DNA of 64,000 nt from Linnemannia hyalina (taxonomy: Eukaryota; Mortierellomycota; Mortierellomycetes; Mortierellales; Mortierellaceae). The stretch is taken from positions 620,001 through 684,000 of the forward strand of contig JAHRHY010000005.1 of the NCBI GenBank assembly GCA_019671135.1, written 5' to 3'. Shown in pieces: positions 11,901-22,778 of this stretch. Positions within the stretch are counted from its first letter, which is position 1. Each line of letters starts with the position of its first letter. The notes beneath the pieces were generated by a model that ran no database searches, was not told the origin of the DNA, and worked only from the letters and a program-made list of their open reading frames with translations. Made by a program: the position numbers and the translations under genes.

Positions 11901-14396
11901 TCTTGCCAATGTGCTTCCATTACTGCTTGAGCTGTTGGAACGATGAACACTCGATTCATTGGCGGAATCGTCCATTTGAAGGTCGTCCAGCTTGGAGAAA
12001 TCCCAACCGAGGCCATTAGAGAACTCGAGAACCAGACTGTTGTGCGAAGGCTCAGGCTCAGACTCATATCCTTCCTCTGACGCGTCGACAGGCAGCATGT
12101 AAAGACTCTCCACGTCGGCAACTGAAGATCGGCGGCGATCCTTGTCGAATCCAGGCATTAATGATTGTCGGGATTGGTGGCGCAAACGATCCAAATGCGA
12201 CTGATCCTGCATTATCTCCTCGTACTCGTGTCGCTCATTCTCATAGGGCAATGCGGGTGAAAGTGGTCGTGACCGAGAAGAGTTAGACTTTGCGAGCGAG
12301 TGCGACCGCGAGAGCGAAGACTCATGAATCGAGCTGGACTGATGTGAGAGTGGCGAAGTTGATCGGGAAGTTGAAACGTGGTCGAAATATCCGTCGGCAG
12401 GTCGTCCCATTCCTGAGGGTGTCATTGTAGAAGACCATCCAGAGGATGCAGGCATAGATCCAGCGCTCGAGGGCACGGACATGTTGGGCATGGCGCCAGT
12501 TTCGTTGCTCCGTTGGCGTGCACTCCTAACCTCGCGTGTGATGTTGTCCACGTAGCGGTTCTCGTCGACACCATCCTCCTGCTCAATTTTGGCCAGGTCG
12601 TGTGTAGTTTTGATGCGGAGGAAGGCGCGGAGAAGGTCCTCGCAGGCAGCGCCCCAGAGGTTACGTTGCTGGAGAGAGGCGTCGAAGGTTGTGAATTCGC
12701 GTTCTGGTTCGGCCATGATGCTGAGGGAGATGGCCTTTGCGACGACGACGAGGGTCATGCCGTTGAGATGGGCGAGGAGGGTGACGTCGGCGCAGAGGGA
12801 GAAGAGGTCAAGGAGGATGGCGCGGTTGGTGGGTGGGAGGTCGTGAACGAATCGGCTGAAGCTGCGGTCTAATATGAGTAGAGGAATGGATGGTCATGAT
12901 TGGACAAGTTCAATAAAAATTAAGAGTGATCAGTTATCAGTCATGTACATTCAGCTCATTCAGGTTTGCAGGTTGCATTTGGCCGAAAAAAGATAAGTGA
13001 AGGCAGAGGGACAGGTCTGAGTCTGAGTCTGAGAAAGAAAAAAAAATCAGGCACAATAACTAAAAGTAAGGGGGAAGGGAGGAGCATTCAAATAGATGGG
13101 GAGCAGGGGGAGCAGGAGGAGCAGGGGGAGCAGGAGGAGCAGGAGGAGCAAGAGGAGCAGGGAATGAGATGGAATGGGTGAAGGAGGGGTTGAATGGGGC
13201 AGACGGTAGAGGATGGCTCCTCTGGTGTGAGCAGCAAAAACAGAGGGAATGTATGAGATTGAACTGAGTTGATAATTCTCTTGCAAACCACCCCCATTGG
13301 ATTTATCCGTTGCTGGTGAGTGTACAAGTACCAGTTCAGCCAAGAAAAATACAATGCCAATTGACACAAGGTGATTTCCACACACACTTCGCTCTTCGCC
13401 CGGGTCACTCTTCATATCCGAGTTATTATTAATTTCTCATTTTCCCTTTCATTTCCCTGCGTGTTTGTTCCCCTGGTTAACTGCCTGACTGACTGACTGA
13501 CTGGGTGTCGTTCTTTTTTACCTTGATCAAGATAAAGGGCTTGGTAATCGGCGTAAGTGACAAGCGTTTCCTCAGAATATCGGATCGCCCACTTCATTGC
13601 GTGCGCCACCAAATGAATGTCGACCTGGCGGAGAAGCGAGAGTTGAGTGTTGGAATCATCGTCGAGTATTAAGCGAATTGTGTCGATAACAACCTCCTTG
13701 CTCTGTGCCATCTGAACTTGGCGCAAGATACCCTTGGTTGTTAGGCCTATGTTGTTTTTGTTCATATAATTAGAATAGGCAACCTAGTTAGGATCAACGC
13801 CAAGGGAATAATAATATATTTCATGTGTAAAAGAAGCAACGAACATGTGTCCATGGCATCACAAAAAGGACATAAAGAGGACTAATAAATAAATACAACG
13901 AATAAAAAAAAGACGCATAGCAACACAGAGACAATAAAGCACAGAGTGTACAATAAAGCAGAAACAATAGTAAACATAAAGGAGTGGACGCCTAAAAAAA
14001 GAAGCGAGAAAGGGAAAAGGAAGGCGAGGGAAGGGAATACGTGCCTCGTTCACGAATCTCCTTGATACAGCGTTTGACAATGACCCTGGTGACCTCCATC
14101 GACAAGTCAGGCATAGGAGAGTCACTCTTGCTCATATTGGTTTTTTTCTGTACGCTCTTGGTTTGGCGCAGGTTGCCGTTGCTCTGGGCACGAAGCAGTG
14201 TTCCTTGACGACTCAGCATGGAGCCGCCCGAGGTCATCCCTGATGGGTCGAGAGTTTTTGTGTTGGAGATGCCGCTGGAGGTGGTGAAGACGCTGCTGCC
14301 GCTGGATGCTGTGAGGTTACTTGTCTGCTGTTGTGAGTTACCGCCTTTGAATTGGTCGCGGAGGTTCCTTGCACTAGACACCAGGCGCAAAGACAT
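8976..14396 (-). CDS. Msb1/Mug8-type RhoGAP-like polarity protein
   Basis: Exons 14396-14045, 13746-13522 and 12868-8976 join in frame to 1489 aa. A RhoGAP-like fold spans about residues 95-280: EVTRVIVKRCIKEIRERG, then GLTTKGILR (candidate arginine finger near residue 126), YADYQALYLDQ, FVHDLPPTNRAILLDLF and LWGAACEDLLRAFLRI. Fungal Msb1-family proteins carry such a domain at the N-terminus and link Cdc42/Rho signalling with bud or tip growth. The remaining 1200 residues are Ser/Pro-rich, as in that family, and end in a small beta-like segment (GWVMLEPVKDGAVGWIKI). The phase of exons 1 and 2 fits only a GC donor (GCACGT at 14044-14039), which restores the conserved RGL motif. The second intron is 653 nt and contains a minisatellite. 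The start chosen is MSLRLVSSARN; upstream in-frame sequence is low-complexity leader. Confidence 0.75.
13098..13162. repeat. GGAGCA/GGGAGCAGGA minisatellite inside an intron
   Basis: About nine degenerate GGAGCA-containing units (GGGGGAGCA, GGAGGAGCA) lie inside intron 2 of the Msb1-like gene. On the transcribed strand they read as repeated TGCTCC, a pyrimidine-rich array. Confidence 0.75.
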
Positions 14397-15325
14397 TCCG
14401 TTTGTACTGTTGTGAGAAAGGGTGGTGAGGGGTGGCGATGAAGAAAAGCAAGAGGGTGAGAGTGTGTGAAGAGGAGTCTGGTGGTTATAGATGCTGAATG
14501 AGATGAAGTTGAGAAGAAGGAAGAAGACAAAGAGGAAGAAGAGGAGGTGGAAGAGGAAGAAGAGGAGGTGGGGGTGAGAGAAAGAAGAGAGAATTGATGG
14601 GCGGTGTCCGGCTGTGTTTTTCCCGGAAGGGTAGTAGAAGGTGGGACAAGAGGAGGACAAGGAATAAATAAAAAGGAAAGAAATGAAAGGGTTATATTTG
14701 TAGTTGGGGGAAGAAAGGGGTTGGGGGGGTTGGGGGGTGTTGAATGATGCAAGGTGGGAATAGATGGAGAAGGAAGAGTGAGGGATCAAAGAAACAAGGT
14801 TAATAAGGGAAGAAAAGGAAAGAGAAGGGAACAAGAAGAAGAAGAAGAAAGAAAAAAAAATGGGGATTGAGAGCGTTAAATGGCATGCGAATAACAGGTA
14901 GATGTACACATGTAGGATATGTTATGTTATGTTATGAACAAGTTATTTATGATACGGACATGAACACATAGGGATGCAATGACATACATAAGTTGGTACC
15001 GATGTGTTTGTAATATATGAATGAATGTCCATCCAAACAATCCATACACGTTGAACACCACCAGATCATGGCGTAACCGAAGAGGAGGGGGGAACATTAA
15101 AAGATAAAAATGCCAAGGGACACGATCGATTTGATTTAGATTTGTTTTAGCGGGTCAGTCAAGCAATCAGTCATCAGATATCAGACATCCAAACAAAAAA
15201 AGGTACGATCAGGTCAGCCAGATCATTCCATTCATTCATGGGAACATGATTATTAGTACGCAGGTCAAGCAGCATAGCCAAATTGATTGTGTCCGGTCAG
15301 ATTGGTTAGCAAATGGGAAGAGGGT

Positions 15326-15415
15326 CAGTAGTTGTTAGTAAAGGATTGATAGTTAGTAAAGAATTATAGTAGTTAGTAAAGGATTAGTAGTTAGTAGAGG
15401 ATTAGTAGTCAGTAA
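15326..15415. repeat. Degenerate AGTTAGTAAAGGATT tandem repeat
   Basis: Four to five imperfect copies of a unit of about 15-20 bp (AGTTAGTAAAGGATT with insertions) directly precede the 11-bp array at 15427. The shared GTTAG core suggests both arrays grew from the same seed. Confidence 0.7.
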
Positions 15416-15426
15416 AGTGACCAGCG

Positions 15427-15503
15427 ATGGGTTAGCAATGGGTTAGCAATGAGTTAGCAATGGGTTAGCAATGGGTTAGCAATGGGTTAGCAATGGGTTA
15501 GCA
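15427..15503. repeat. 11-bp minisatellite ATGGGTTAGCA, 7 copies
   Basis: Seven head-to-tail copies of ATGGGTTAGCA. The third carries one G-to-A change, and a partial copy (ATTGTTAG) follows. The unit contains GGGTTAG, a telomere-like string. On the other strand, the transcription direction of the Msb1-like gene, it contains CTAAC, which resembles a fungal branch-point sequence. It lies about 1 kb upstream of that ATG. Confidence 0.9.
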
Positions 15504-18500
15504 ATTGTTAGAGGTGAGAGGTTAGAGGTAAGTGGTTAGTTAGTGTTTGGAGGTTAGCGGTTAGTAGATAGTGGAAAGGAAAGCCAAGAGAGAAGGAGGA
15601 AAGAAAGAAGGGCAGTGGTTAGTTGCCGAGCTGGAATAGCAGGAGCCACCTTTCCTATAATGCGATGAACAACAACCGAGCATATGTGTGTGGGCGAAGT
15701 GATTCACTTCAATGGCGAGGTGGCCTCACCAACATCAAAGGAAGGGACGCTCTCTTTCTCACTATGGGTGGCTGCTGTCGAGGTGGATCCCAAATGTGAG
15801 TGTGTGGGTATGGGTGAGTGTGTGCGTAGGTGTGTTGGTGCTCCGTCGGTTTCGTAAGGTGGCAAGGAAAGGGTTGAAGAGTGTGTGGAATGTAGGAGGA
15901 GTGTCAGTGGAATAAGACGGGTAGGGTTGGTTCGGGGCCGTCGATACCCACAAGCGACCTGTTGAATCGAGGCAGGGTTCAGTAGGAAGAAGGTACGTGT
16001 GTCTGAAGAGCAGATAGAGAGGGAGAGAGGGAAGGAGGGAGGGAGGAAGGGAGAGAAAGAGAGCGCGAGGGTCCAAGTCGCGGGTACAGAGTGAAGTAAA
16101 GAGAGTCGTGTTGTCGGAGGATGGTGTCGATCGGGGGTGAAAGGCTGATTGAAGGCAAAACAAAAATTGGTGCACAACAAAAGAGTCCAGACAAACAAGA
16201 CGGAAAGAAGGAAAAGGGAAGGAAGGGAAAAGGCCGGGAATGAAAAGAAAGGAAAGAAAAGATGGAAGAGAAAGGAGTGAGTGAGTGAGTGTGAGTGAAG
16301 GAGCGAGTGAGAATGGAAAAAAGAATGCAAGAGAAGGAAGTGGGGAGAGCGAAAGGAAGAGAGTAAAAAAGGTTTGGAAGTAGCTGGTCAAGGGCAATGG
16401 TAAAAGGCGATATGGTTTCAATAGTCTCCTAATCGACAAAGTGTTCCTGACAAAGACGACAGGCGACGGACGGACGGATAATAAGGAAAACACCGTTCAA
16501 AAACAAACTAAGCAAAAGGAAGACTAATTGCCGCTGCGGGGAACACACACTTAGACAGAAAGTAGGAATGAATGAATGCAAGGGACCGGCTCAAGAGAGC
16601 GAGTGAGTGAAAGGACACCAAACCACGGATTGGCGGGACAGAAATGGACGAAAGGATTGGATGGATTGTTGGATGGGGTGAATGCCTTTGTAACAAAAGA
16701 AGAGGAAGAGCTTATGGCGATTGCATCGTTGTTGTTTTTATTAGGATGTGCTTTTCGTTTATTGTCCATCTCCTTTTGCTCATTGTTGATGTTCATTCTT
16801 TCAGGAGACAGCACACAAGGACGGGGCCGCAGGGGGGAGGGCGGGACAAGACAGGACTAGTCACAGTCAAGTGAAGAGAGAGAGTAGGAGAGAACAAGAC
16901 GTGCTGTTTATCTGGCGACCCCCTCTTTTTTTTTCAACCTCCAGACGGTTCTTGTGAAAGAGGATGAAATGATGGATGGTGGCCATGCCTGAAATAATCG
17001 ACATCCAGACAGCCCCGTGTATGTATGTATTTGTTGTTTGTTTGTTGTGCTGTTGTTGCTGTTGCTGTTACTGTTGCTATGTCTGCTGTTTATATATATA
17101 CTGTACCTCTGCTAAGCAGGAAGGCATGCATCCCCGAGCATCAAAATACATAGACAAATTAAATGAGAAGGAATGGCAACAAGGCAAAGGGAAAGCTAAG
17201 AAAGCGGCGCAACCAACCAATGGTGATCACCATTGCTCACGGAGCTCATTTCGTTATTGTATTGTTCTCCATTTTTTCCAGACTGGATGAAAAAGGGCAA
17301 TGTACCTGGCAAAAGCGATTTAGAGTTAGCGATTAGAAAACGAGGCGAGAACAGAGAAGTAAAAACGGTCGCTGTACTCCTATAGGTACTGGGGCAAAAG
17401 GATGTTGAAAAGCGCACGCGAGAAATAAAACAATACTCGCCTTCCTTTCGCTTTATTTCAGCTTTCCTCTTGTTGTTTGGTCATATCCTGCGAATCTAGA
17501 AAAATACAAAAGAAAACAAAAGGCTCTCGACTTCCTCTTCCTTTTCTTCGGTGTTGAGCAAGGGTGAAAAAGATCTCTCTCCTCCATCATCCTTTGGACA
17601 AAAGGGAGTGAAGGATTCGATAATGACTGAAAAGGAGGGGAATACATCCATTCGCTTTCTCTCTCATCTCGATTGTGTGGTCAAGGAGCTCTTTATCTCT
17701 CTCTCTCTCTCTCATGTTCGCAAGTGATGATGGAAGAAAGGTATTCCTTCAACAATGATGACCAATTCGCCGAGGTGCGCGCACTTTTCTTTCTCATTCA
17801 AAAATAACAACCATGACCAGAAAACAGCAAGAACAAGGAGCAACACATTAGGAGAACCCTAGTGGATGTTTGAGCACGGCCTCTTTCTTCGAAACCAACA
17901 CCAATACCAACACTTTCCCAGATCTAGTTTTTTAGTTCGCTAAGACAGGGACTAGCCTTTTGAAGGTGTTTGAGAAGTAACCATTCTATGCTCCAGAGCA
18001 ACCAATCCGGGAGAATGTAGGGGTTTGTTCAGGATACAACCGTAAGAACAATATCGAAACGCGGGGACCATGACAAAGGAGGAGGAATGAGAGGAGAGCG
18101 CGCGAAGTTGCGATTTGCCAAGTACAACAGAATAACCGGGGACATAATTGACCGTCGAACCCATTCACGGGGAGAAGAATGGGCTGGCTGGCCGACTAAA
18201 GCAAAAAAAAAAAGAGGGGGACACCGCGTAGTACCCAGCCGCTACTCCGTTCTCACGTATATGCAGAAACAGTACCAAGACAACCTGTGATGACTGCCTT
18301 TCTCAACCATTACCCAATAATGATGCTCTCTCGACGTCTGGTTTTCTTTTTCACTTTCGTTCACTTCCAGAGTCCTCTCTTTTCTCTCTCTCTCCATTCA
18401 AGCCACAAAATAAGATGGCTCTACATGCTCGGGCTCTCACAGCCGTTATTTATCTGTCCTGAGTGCCCCAGCTCATATGCGAATTGCACCTGCGAAAAGG

Positions 18501-18517
18501 GCTACATACCGGAACAT

Positions 18518-18520
<3 letters not shown>

Positions 18521-18563
<43 letters not shown>
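18521..18563. repeat. (CT)21 microsatellite
   Basis: A pure CT repeat of 21 units in the gene-free region upstream of the tetraspan gene. Confidence 0.9.
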
Positions 18564-18566
<3 letters not shown>

Positions 18567-19133
18567 CACTCACATCACCTATAGTCAAACTCTCTTTCGC
18601 TCCTTTGTTTCTCGGCAGGAATGGCTCTGAGCAAGGACGAACCCAAACTTTAACTTTCCAACGTCCGCCTACAGGAGGCACCCTCAGCTCCCCGCCTCCA
18701 TGTGCAGTTACCCAGTCGCTCACCCTCAGTCCTGTATCCCACGCTGATTTATGAAATGCATGGGTGATGACATGGCAAACCCAGGACAGATCAAATGAGT
18801 TACTGCGTCGCGTGAAAAATAAATGTGATCACTGCAGGATGGCTATGTCCGACACATCTTGTATTACCAATTGAAAAAAGAAAAATAAGAAAGAAGGTTA
18901 TGACTCGTGAGGCGTCAATTGAGAAAAGGCAACCTTTATTGCTTTGCCACCATATTCTGAGTGCCGCGAAACCATACAAAGGTGTGTGTGAGCCGCGTAT
19001 GTTTAACTTTGCACATTGGTCGAACAACAAATGAACACAAACAAACAAACGCCATGGTCGCCAGCGGGGGGTTCATGTTCTACTGCTAACTTTCATTTTC
19101 ACTTAGTCATGTCGTGCCGGAGCCGACGGCCTT

Positions 19134-19139
19134 TATAAA
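19134..19139 (+). promoter_or_regulatory. TATA box of the tetraspan gene
   Basis: TATAAA in a GC-richer context (GGCCTTTATAAACC), 163 nt before the ATG at 19297 and followed by a CT-rich leader. The placement is right for a core promoter. Confidence 0.55.
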
Positions 19140-19296
19140 CCGGTGAGTTTTGCTGTCTTCCTTTCTTCATTCTCAATTAGCTCACTGCTGCCCTCCCTTC
19201 CACTCTTTGTGTTCCTTCTTTCCCACGTCCACACTTCCATCACATACCCACCCTACCTTCTTTCACTCTTTTTTCACAACACAGCTCTTGACAAGA

Positions 19297-20494
19297 ATGG
19301 CGTTCACAGCTCAAAGCGGCCTGCTCAAGTTCGGCTTTATCATCACAGTCTTTCTATTCTTCTGTGGTCTCGTTGCCCTTGGATCTCTCGCCAAATATGC
19401 TAGCCAAACGTAATACCCTTTCTACCCCTCCCATTCCTCCAACGCTCTTGCCCTTCGCCAACAAAACATCGCGCCTTTACATTTCCTCTACTTCCTTGAG
19501 CAGAGAAACATCCTTAGCAAAACAAACCAGATGATACCTAACACAATTGCCATCAACATCTTAGTGTGGAGGTTAGGAACCAGGACGATTACAAGGTCTG
19601 CCTCATCTTTTTGTCACAAGAGAAGCAACGCCCAGGAATGTGTACCTTTGCAGACACCGCCAGGTAAAAATTCAAAAAAAAACGCAACTGACAAAAAAAC
19701 ACCTGATGCTATTTTGCATGCACAGAAGACATCCTTTTGATACTCATCCACAATTGCTTCGTTAAATGGTGCCACGGTGAATAGTGCCCTCATTTCGGTT
19801 GTCGCGGCGTGTCTGTTTGCGATGGACTTTGTCACATGGAAGAAGAGCGAGAATTACAAGGGCAGACGCGCCTCTATGACTGTAAGTCATTGCTGTAGCT
19901 TTTAGATCGTTTCAGCAACTCTGGATGATCAAGCACCACAATGCCCTTTCGGATCCACTAATTAAAAAGTCGACACATTTTTCTTCTTTATTTTGAACGG
20001 AACAAACAAATGCAGAGCTTATTCCTAGCCCCAGCAATGTGCGTCCTCTCCTTCTGTGCAGCCATCACCCTCGCACTCGGCATCAAGTCAACCATGAAGC
20101 ACGCCGAGGAGGTCTCCCCTGGTACGTTACCCTTCCTTCTTCTTGTCAGAAAAAAAGCGGGATCCTACTACTTTCTTATCCCGTCTTCTCTCAACCGAAA
20201 AAAAATGACTCACGCCATATCACTTTGCTTTCTCGTTAACCTAGGCTCGACCTACCCTGGTTTGAAGGGTATCTACACTGGCATCTCGTGTGTTGCCCTT
20301 GCCGGTTTATTCTTTGCCATTTATGCCTCAAGCGAGTTCATCCAGTACCGTCGTCGACACGTCAACGGAGACAAGGTACGTTTGCGCTCAAAGGAGAGGG
20401 AAATGTCTGCCTTGGTGTTGTTTTAAACTGTTGTTTTGCGAGTCTCACCATTTATTTGCTTGCCTCGTCTTGTTTCTTCGTTTCTTAGTGGTAA
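19297..20494 (+). CDS. Small four-span membrane protein
   Basis: Six exons (19297-19409, 19577-19663, 19785-19881, 20016-20121, 20245-20375, 20489-20494) join in frame to 179 aa. Four hydrophobic segments are visible: FGFIITVFLFFCGLVALGSL (about 12-31), SALISVVAACLFAMDFV (66-82), LFLAPAMCVLSFCAAITLAL (101-120) and YTGISCVALAGLFFAIYA (142-159). The short, mainly hydrophilic loops resemble MARVEL-type or other small fungal tetraspan proteins of the plasma membrane or secretory pathway, but no diagnostic motif identifies the family. The last exon is only TGG TAA. If that intron is retained, the protein instead ends VRLRSKEREMSALVLF with a stop at 20424-20426. The convergent neighbour's stop is about 200 nt away. 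Confidence 0.7.
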
Positions 20495-20696
20495 CAACAA
20501 GGTCTCCTATACATGAATATAATTTACTCCGATTGTACTGTACACCTCCTGTCATCCACGCAAAAAAGCCACGAGAAGAATAAACATACGGAGAAAAGAC
20601 TCTCACTTTTACAACAGTTCAAACTGAAGAAGAAAGAAGAAAGTTACAAGCGATAAAAACAAACAGTTTATTGAAGTGTGAATGTGAAAAGAGGCT

Positions 20697-21958
20697 TTAA
20701 AGCTTGAGGACAAGCTTGCCGGTAGTCTTTCTGCCCTCGAGATCATCGTGGGCCTGTTTGACATCCTGGATGGGGTAAACCTTGTGAATGGCAAACTGGA
20801 GCTTGCCCTCGGCAACCAAACCCAAGAGTTCAGAGCTCAGGGCATCAAACTCCTCGCGCGTGGTGATGTACTGGAAAAGAGTCGTGCGCATCAGACGGAT
20901 GTTCTTCTCTGCCAGCCGCATAATGTTCACAGGTGGGACAGCTCCGCTGGCGTTTCCGAATGAAATGACGGTTCCAAGACGGCGGACAACCTTCAAGCTG
21001 ACATCAAAGGTCGAAGCACCGACTCCATCAAAGACAACGTGGACGCCCTTGTTTCCAGTGAGCTCGTTGACCTTTGCTACCAACTCGCCATATCCGTTAG
21101 AGTAGTCAACCACGTAATCGGCTCCGTTTGCCTTGGCGAGCTGGGCCTTTGCCTCTGACGAAGTTGTGCCGATGACATTGGCGCCGAGGAGCTTGCACAT
21201 CTGGCAGAGAAGGAGACCCACTCCACCGGCAGCGGCGTGGATCAGCACCCAGTCGCCCTTCTCCACCCTGTAGGCCTGACGCACCAAGGACCAGGCAGTC
21301 AATCCCTGAAGCAAAAGTGCTGCACCCTTTGAATCATAAAAACGTTGAATCGAGAAAATAAAAATGTGAGCAAATAGAGTTCCCACGGTGGAATCTTTTT
21401 TGTTTTTTTGTTGCAGTTGTCATTTTCTGGTCAATATCCATTGTAGAGTGTTCCAAGACTTACCTGCTCAAGGGAAATGGCATCGGGCAGCTTGGCGAGA
21501 GAAATAGTCGAAACGGCATCATACTCGGCATAGGAACTTGGTCCCATAAAGGCCACACGGTCCCCGACCTTGAAGTCGCCCTTGGCCTCAGGTCCAACCT
21601 CGACAATCTCACCAGAGCCCTCGCGTCCGACGATAAAGGGGAGGGTCTGGGGGTAGAGACCGGAGCGTTGGTAGGTGTCGATAAAGTTGACGCCAGCGTA
21701 GGCTACTTTGACAAGGACCTGGTCAGGTTTTGGAGTAGGCTTGGGGACGGGCACGTAAGCGAGAACGGAGCTGTCACCGTGCTTGGGAATCTGGACGGCA
21801 TGAATAGTTGAGGACATTGTGCGACGGTTGTTGATGTAGGTGAGACGAGAGGTTGAAGATTTGAATGCGAGGGATGCAGAGAAATGAGAAGAACGGGAGA
21901 GCGAAAGGGATGCGAGTGTGCGGGAGGATGTGATGGAAAGAAGGCGGGGAAAAGACAT
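20697..21958 (-). CDS. NADPH:quinone oxidoreductase (zeta-crystallin type)
   Basis: Two exons (21958-21464 and 21326-20697; donor GTAAGT, acceptor CAAAG) give 374 aa of the MDR/zinc-less alcohol dehydrogenase family. Visible marks are VAYAGVNFIDTYQRSGLYP, the FIVGREGSGEIVEVG segment, and the NADPH-binding AAAGGVGLLLCQMCKLLGA followed by GADYVVDY and VFDGVG. No structural zinc ligands are present, as expected for the quinone reductase branch (yeast Zta1-like). It reduces quinones or enals by one or two electrons using NADPH. The first 46 residues are rich in Ser, Arg and Leu with no acidic residues, a typical mitochondrial presequence. A second in-frame start, MSSTIHAVQIP at residue 48, would give the cytosolic length of the family, so dual targeting is plausible. 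Confidence 0.9.
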
Positions 21959-22778
21959 CTCTTTCCTTTATTTTTGTGAGAAGAGTAGCGAAGCGATAAC
22001 GGACGTGATTTTTTTTTTGATTTGTCAGTCTCTGCCTCTTAAGTAAAGGTCAAGACGTTGTATTGGTGGCTGTTGACGCGACCTGTATTGCTGTTGCCTT
22101 GTCCTATATATTGTATCCCGCATCGACGCGCGTGCGCATTGCTTCTCAATCAGCGTTTTCCCATCCTACATACAGGCGGTGTCCTTTCACGGTCGCGACA
22201 CTTCAACTTGAGAAAGAACAGCATTCAGTTCAATATAGCTGACTGGTTTTTGCATTGTATCGATATCACTCAAAACCAACCCTATAGTGCTTGGGATATT
22301 TAGCAGATAACGTTACCCCTTCTTTCATTGAAAAAAACGATACCCACGAAACTTTCAAAAAACAATTAACGGACGTTGTGGAAAGAAAAGACATTCACTC
22401 CTCTTGTGGCTCAAACGGACAACTCTGGTGAGGGCAATCGTGGTAAACAAAAGAGAAGGACGAACGAAGAGGGAAACGGTCTTGGTGTGATGCAGGTACA
22501 AAAAGCGAAGCTCGGCACGTGACAAAAGAAGGCTGTCTACTTTGTGCGCTGCTCTCGCTCTCTTCATTCTTTTTATGAGTTCGTTGTAGGTCGACGATTG
22601 TTCCTCTCCACTCTCCACACTTTTCTTTCCCTTTCAAACAACCCCGCAACCCGACCATGGCATGTCCCTACTGCACTCTTGTGTCTTTTTCACCTTCTGA
22701 CTCATCTCCTTCTCAAGACATCTGACTAACACTGCTCCTCATCTCGTTCACATTACGCGCACATTCACCACACAGGGG
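21959..22778. promoter_or_regulatory. Divergent promoter region: quinone reductase / Swf1-like gene
   Basis: An 820-bp region between two outward-facing starts. The right part (about 22660-22778) is pyrimidine-rich leader in front of the ATG at 22779. It has no clear TATA box and no coding signal beyond short spurious frames. Confidence 0.45.

Larger units (their letters stand above)
14397..19296. other. Long divergent intergenic region, no supported gene
   Basis: Nearly 5 kb between the divergent starts of the Msb1-like gene (-) and a tetraspan gene (+). From 14397 to about 16500 the plus strand is strongly purine-rich, so the Msb1-like transcript would have a very long pyrimidine-rich leader or promoter. 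It holds two minisatellites (15326-15503), a CT tract at 17696-17713 and a longer one at 18521-18563. Open frames on the minus strand at 15704-16493 are Ser/Leu/Pro/Phe-rich products of the base skew. I see no tRNA or conserved protein. Confidence 0.5.

Noticed and set aside
15427..15503. CRISPR-like array
   Set aside because: The repeats are contiguous 11-mers without spacers and the genome is eukaryotic.
15704..16493. Long minus-strand open frames of 208 and 243 aa
   Set aside because: Composition is almost only Ser, Leu, Pro, Phe and Thr from a CT-rich strand, with no domain and no splice support. They are treated as leader or promoter of the Msb1-like gene.
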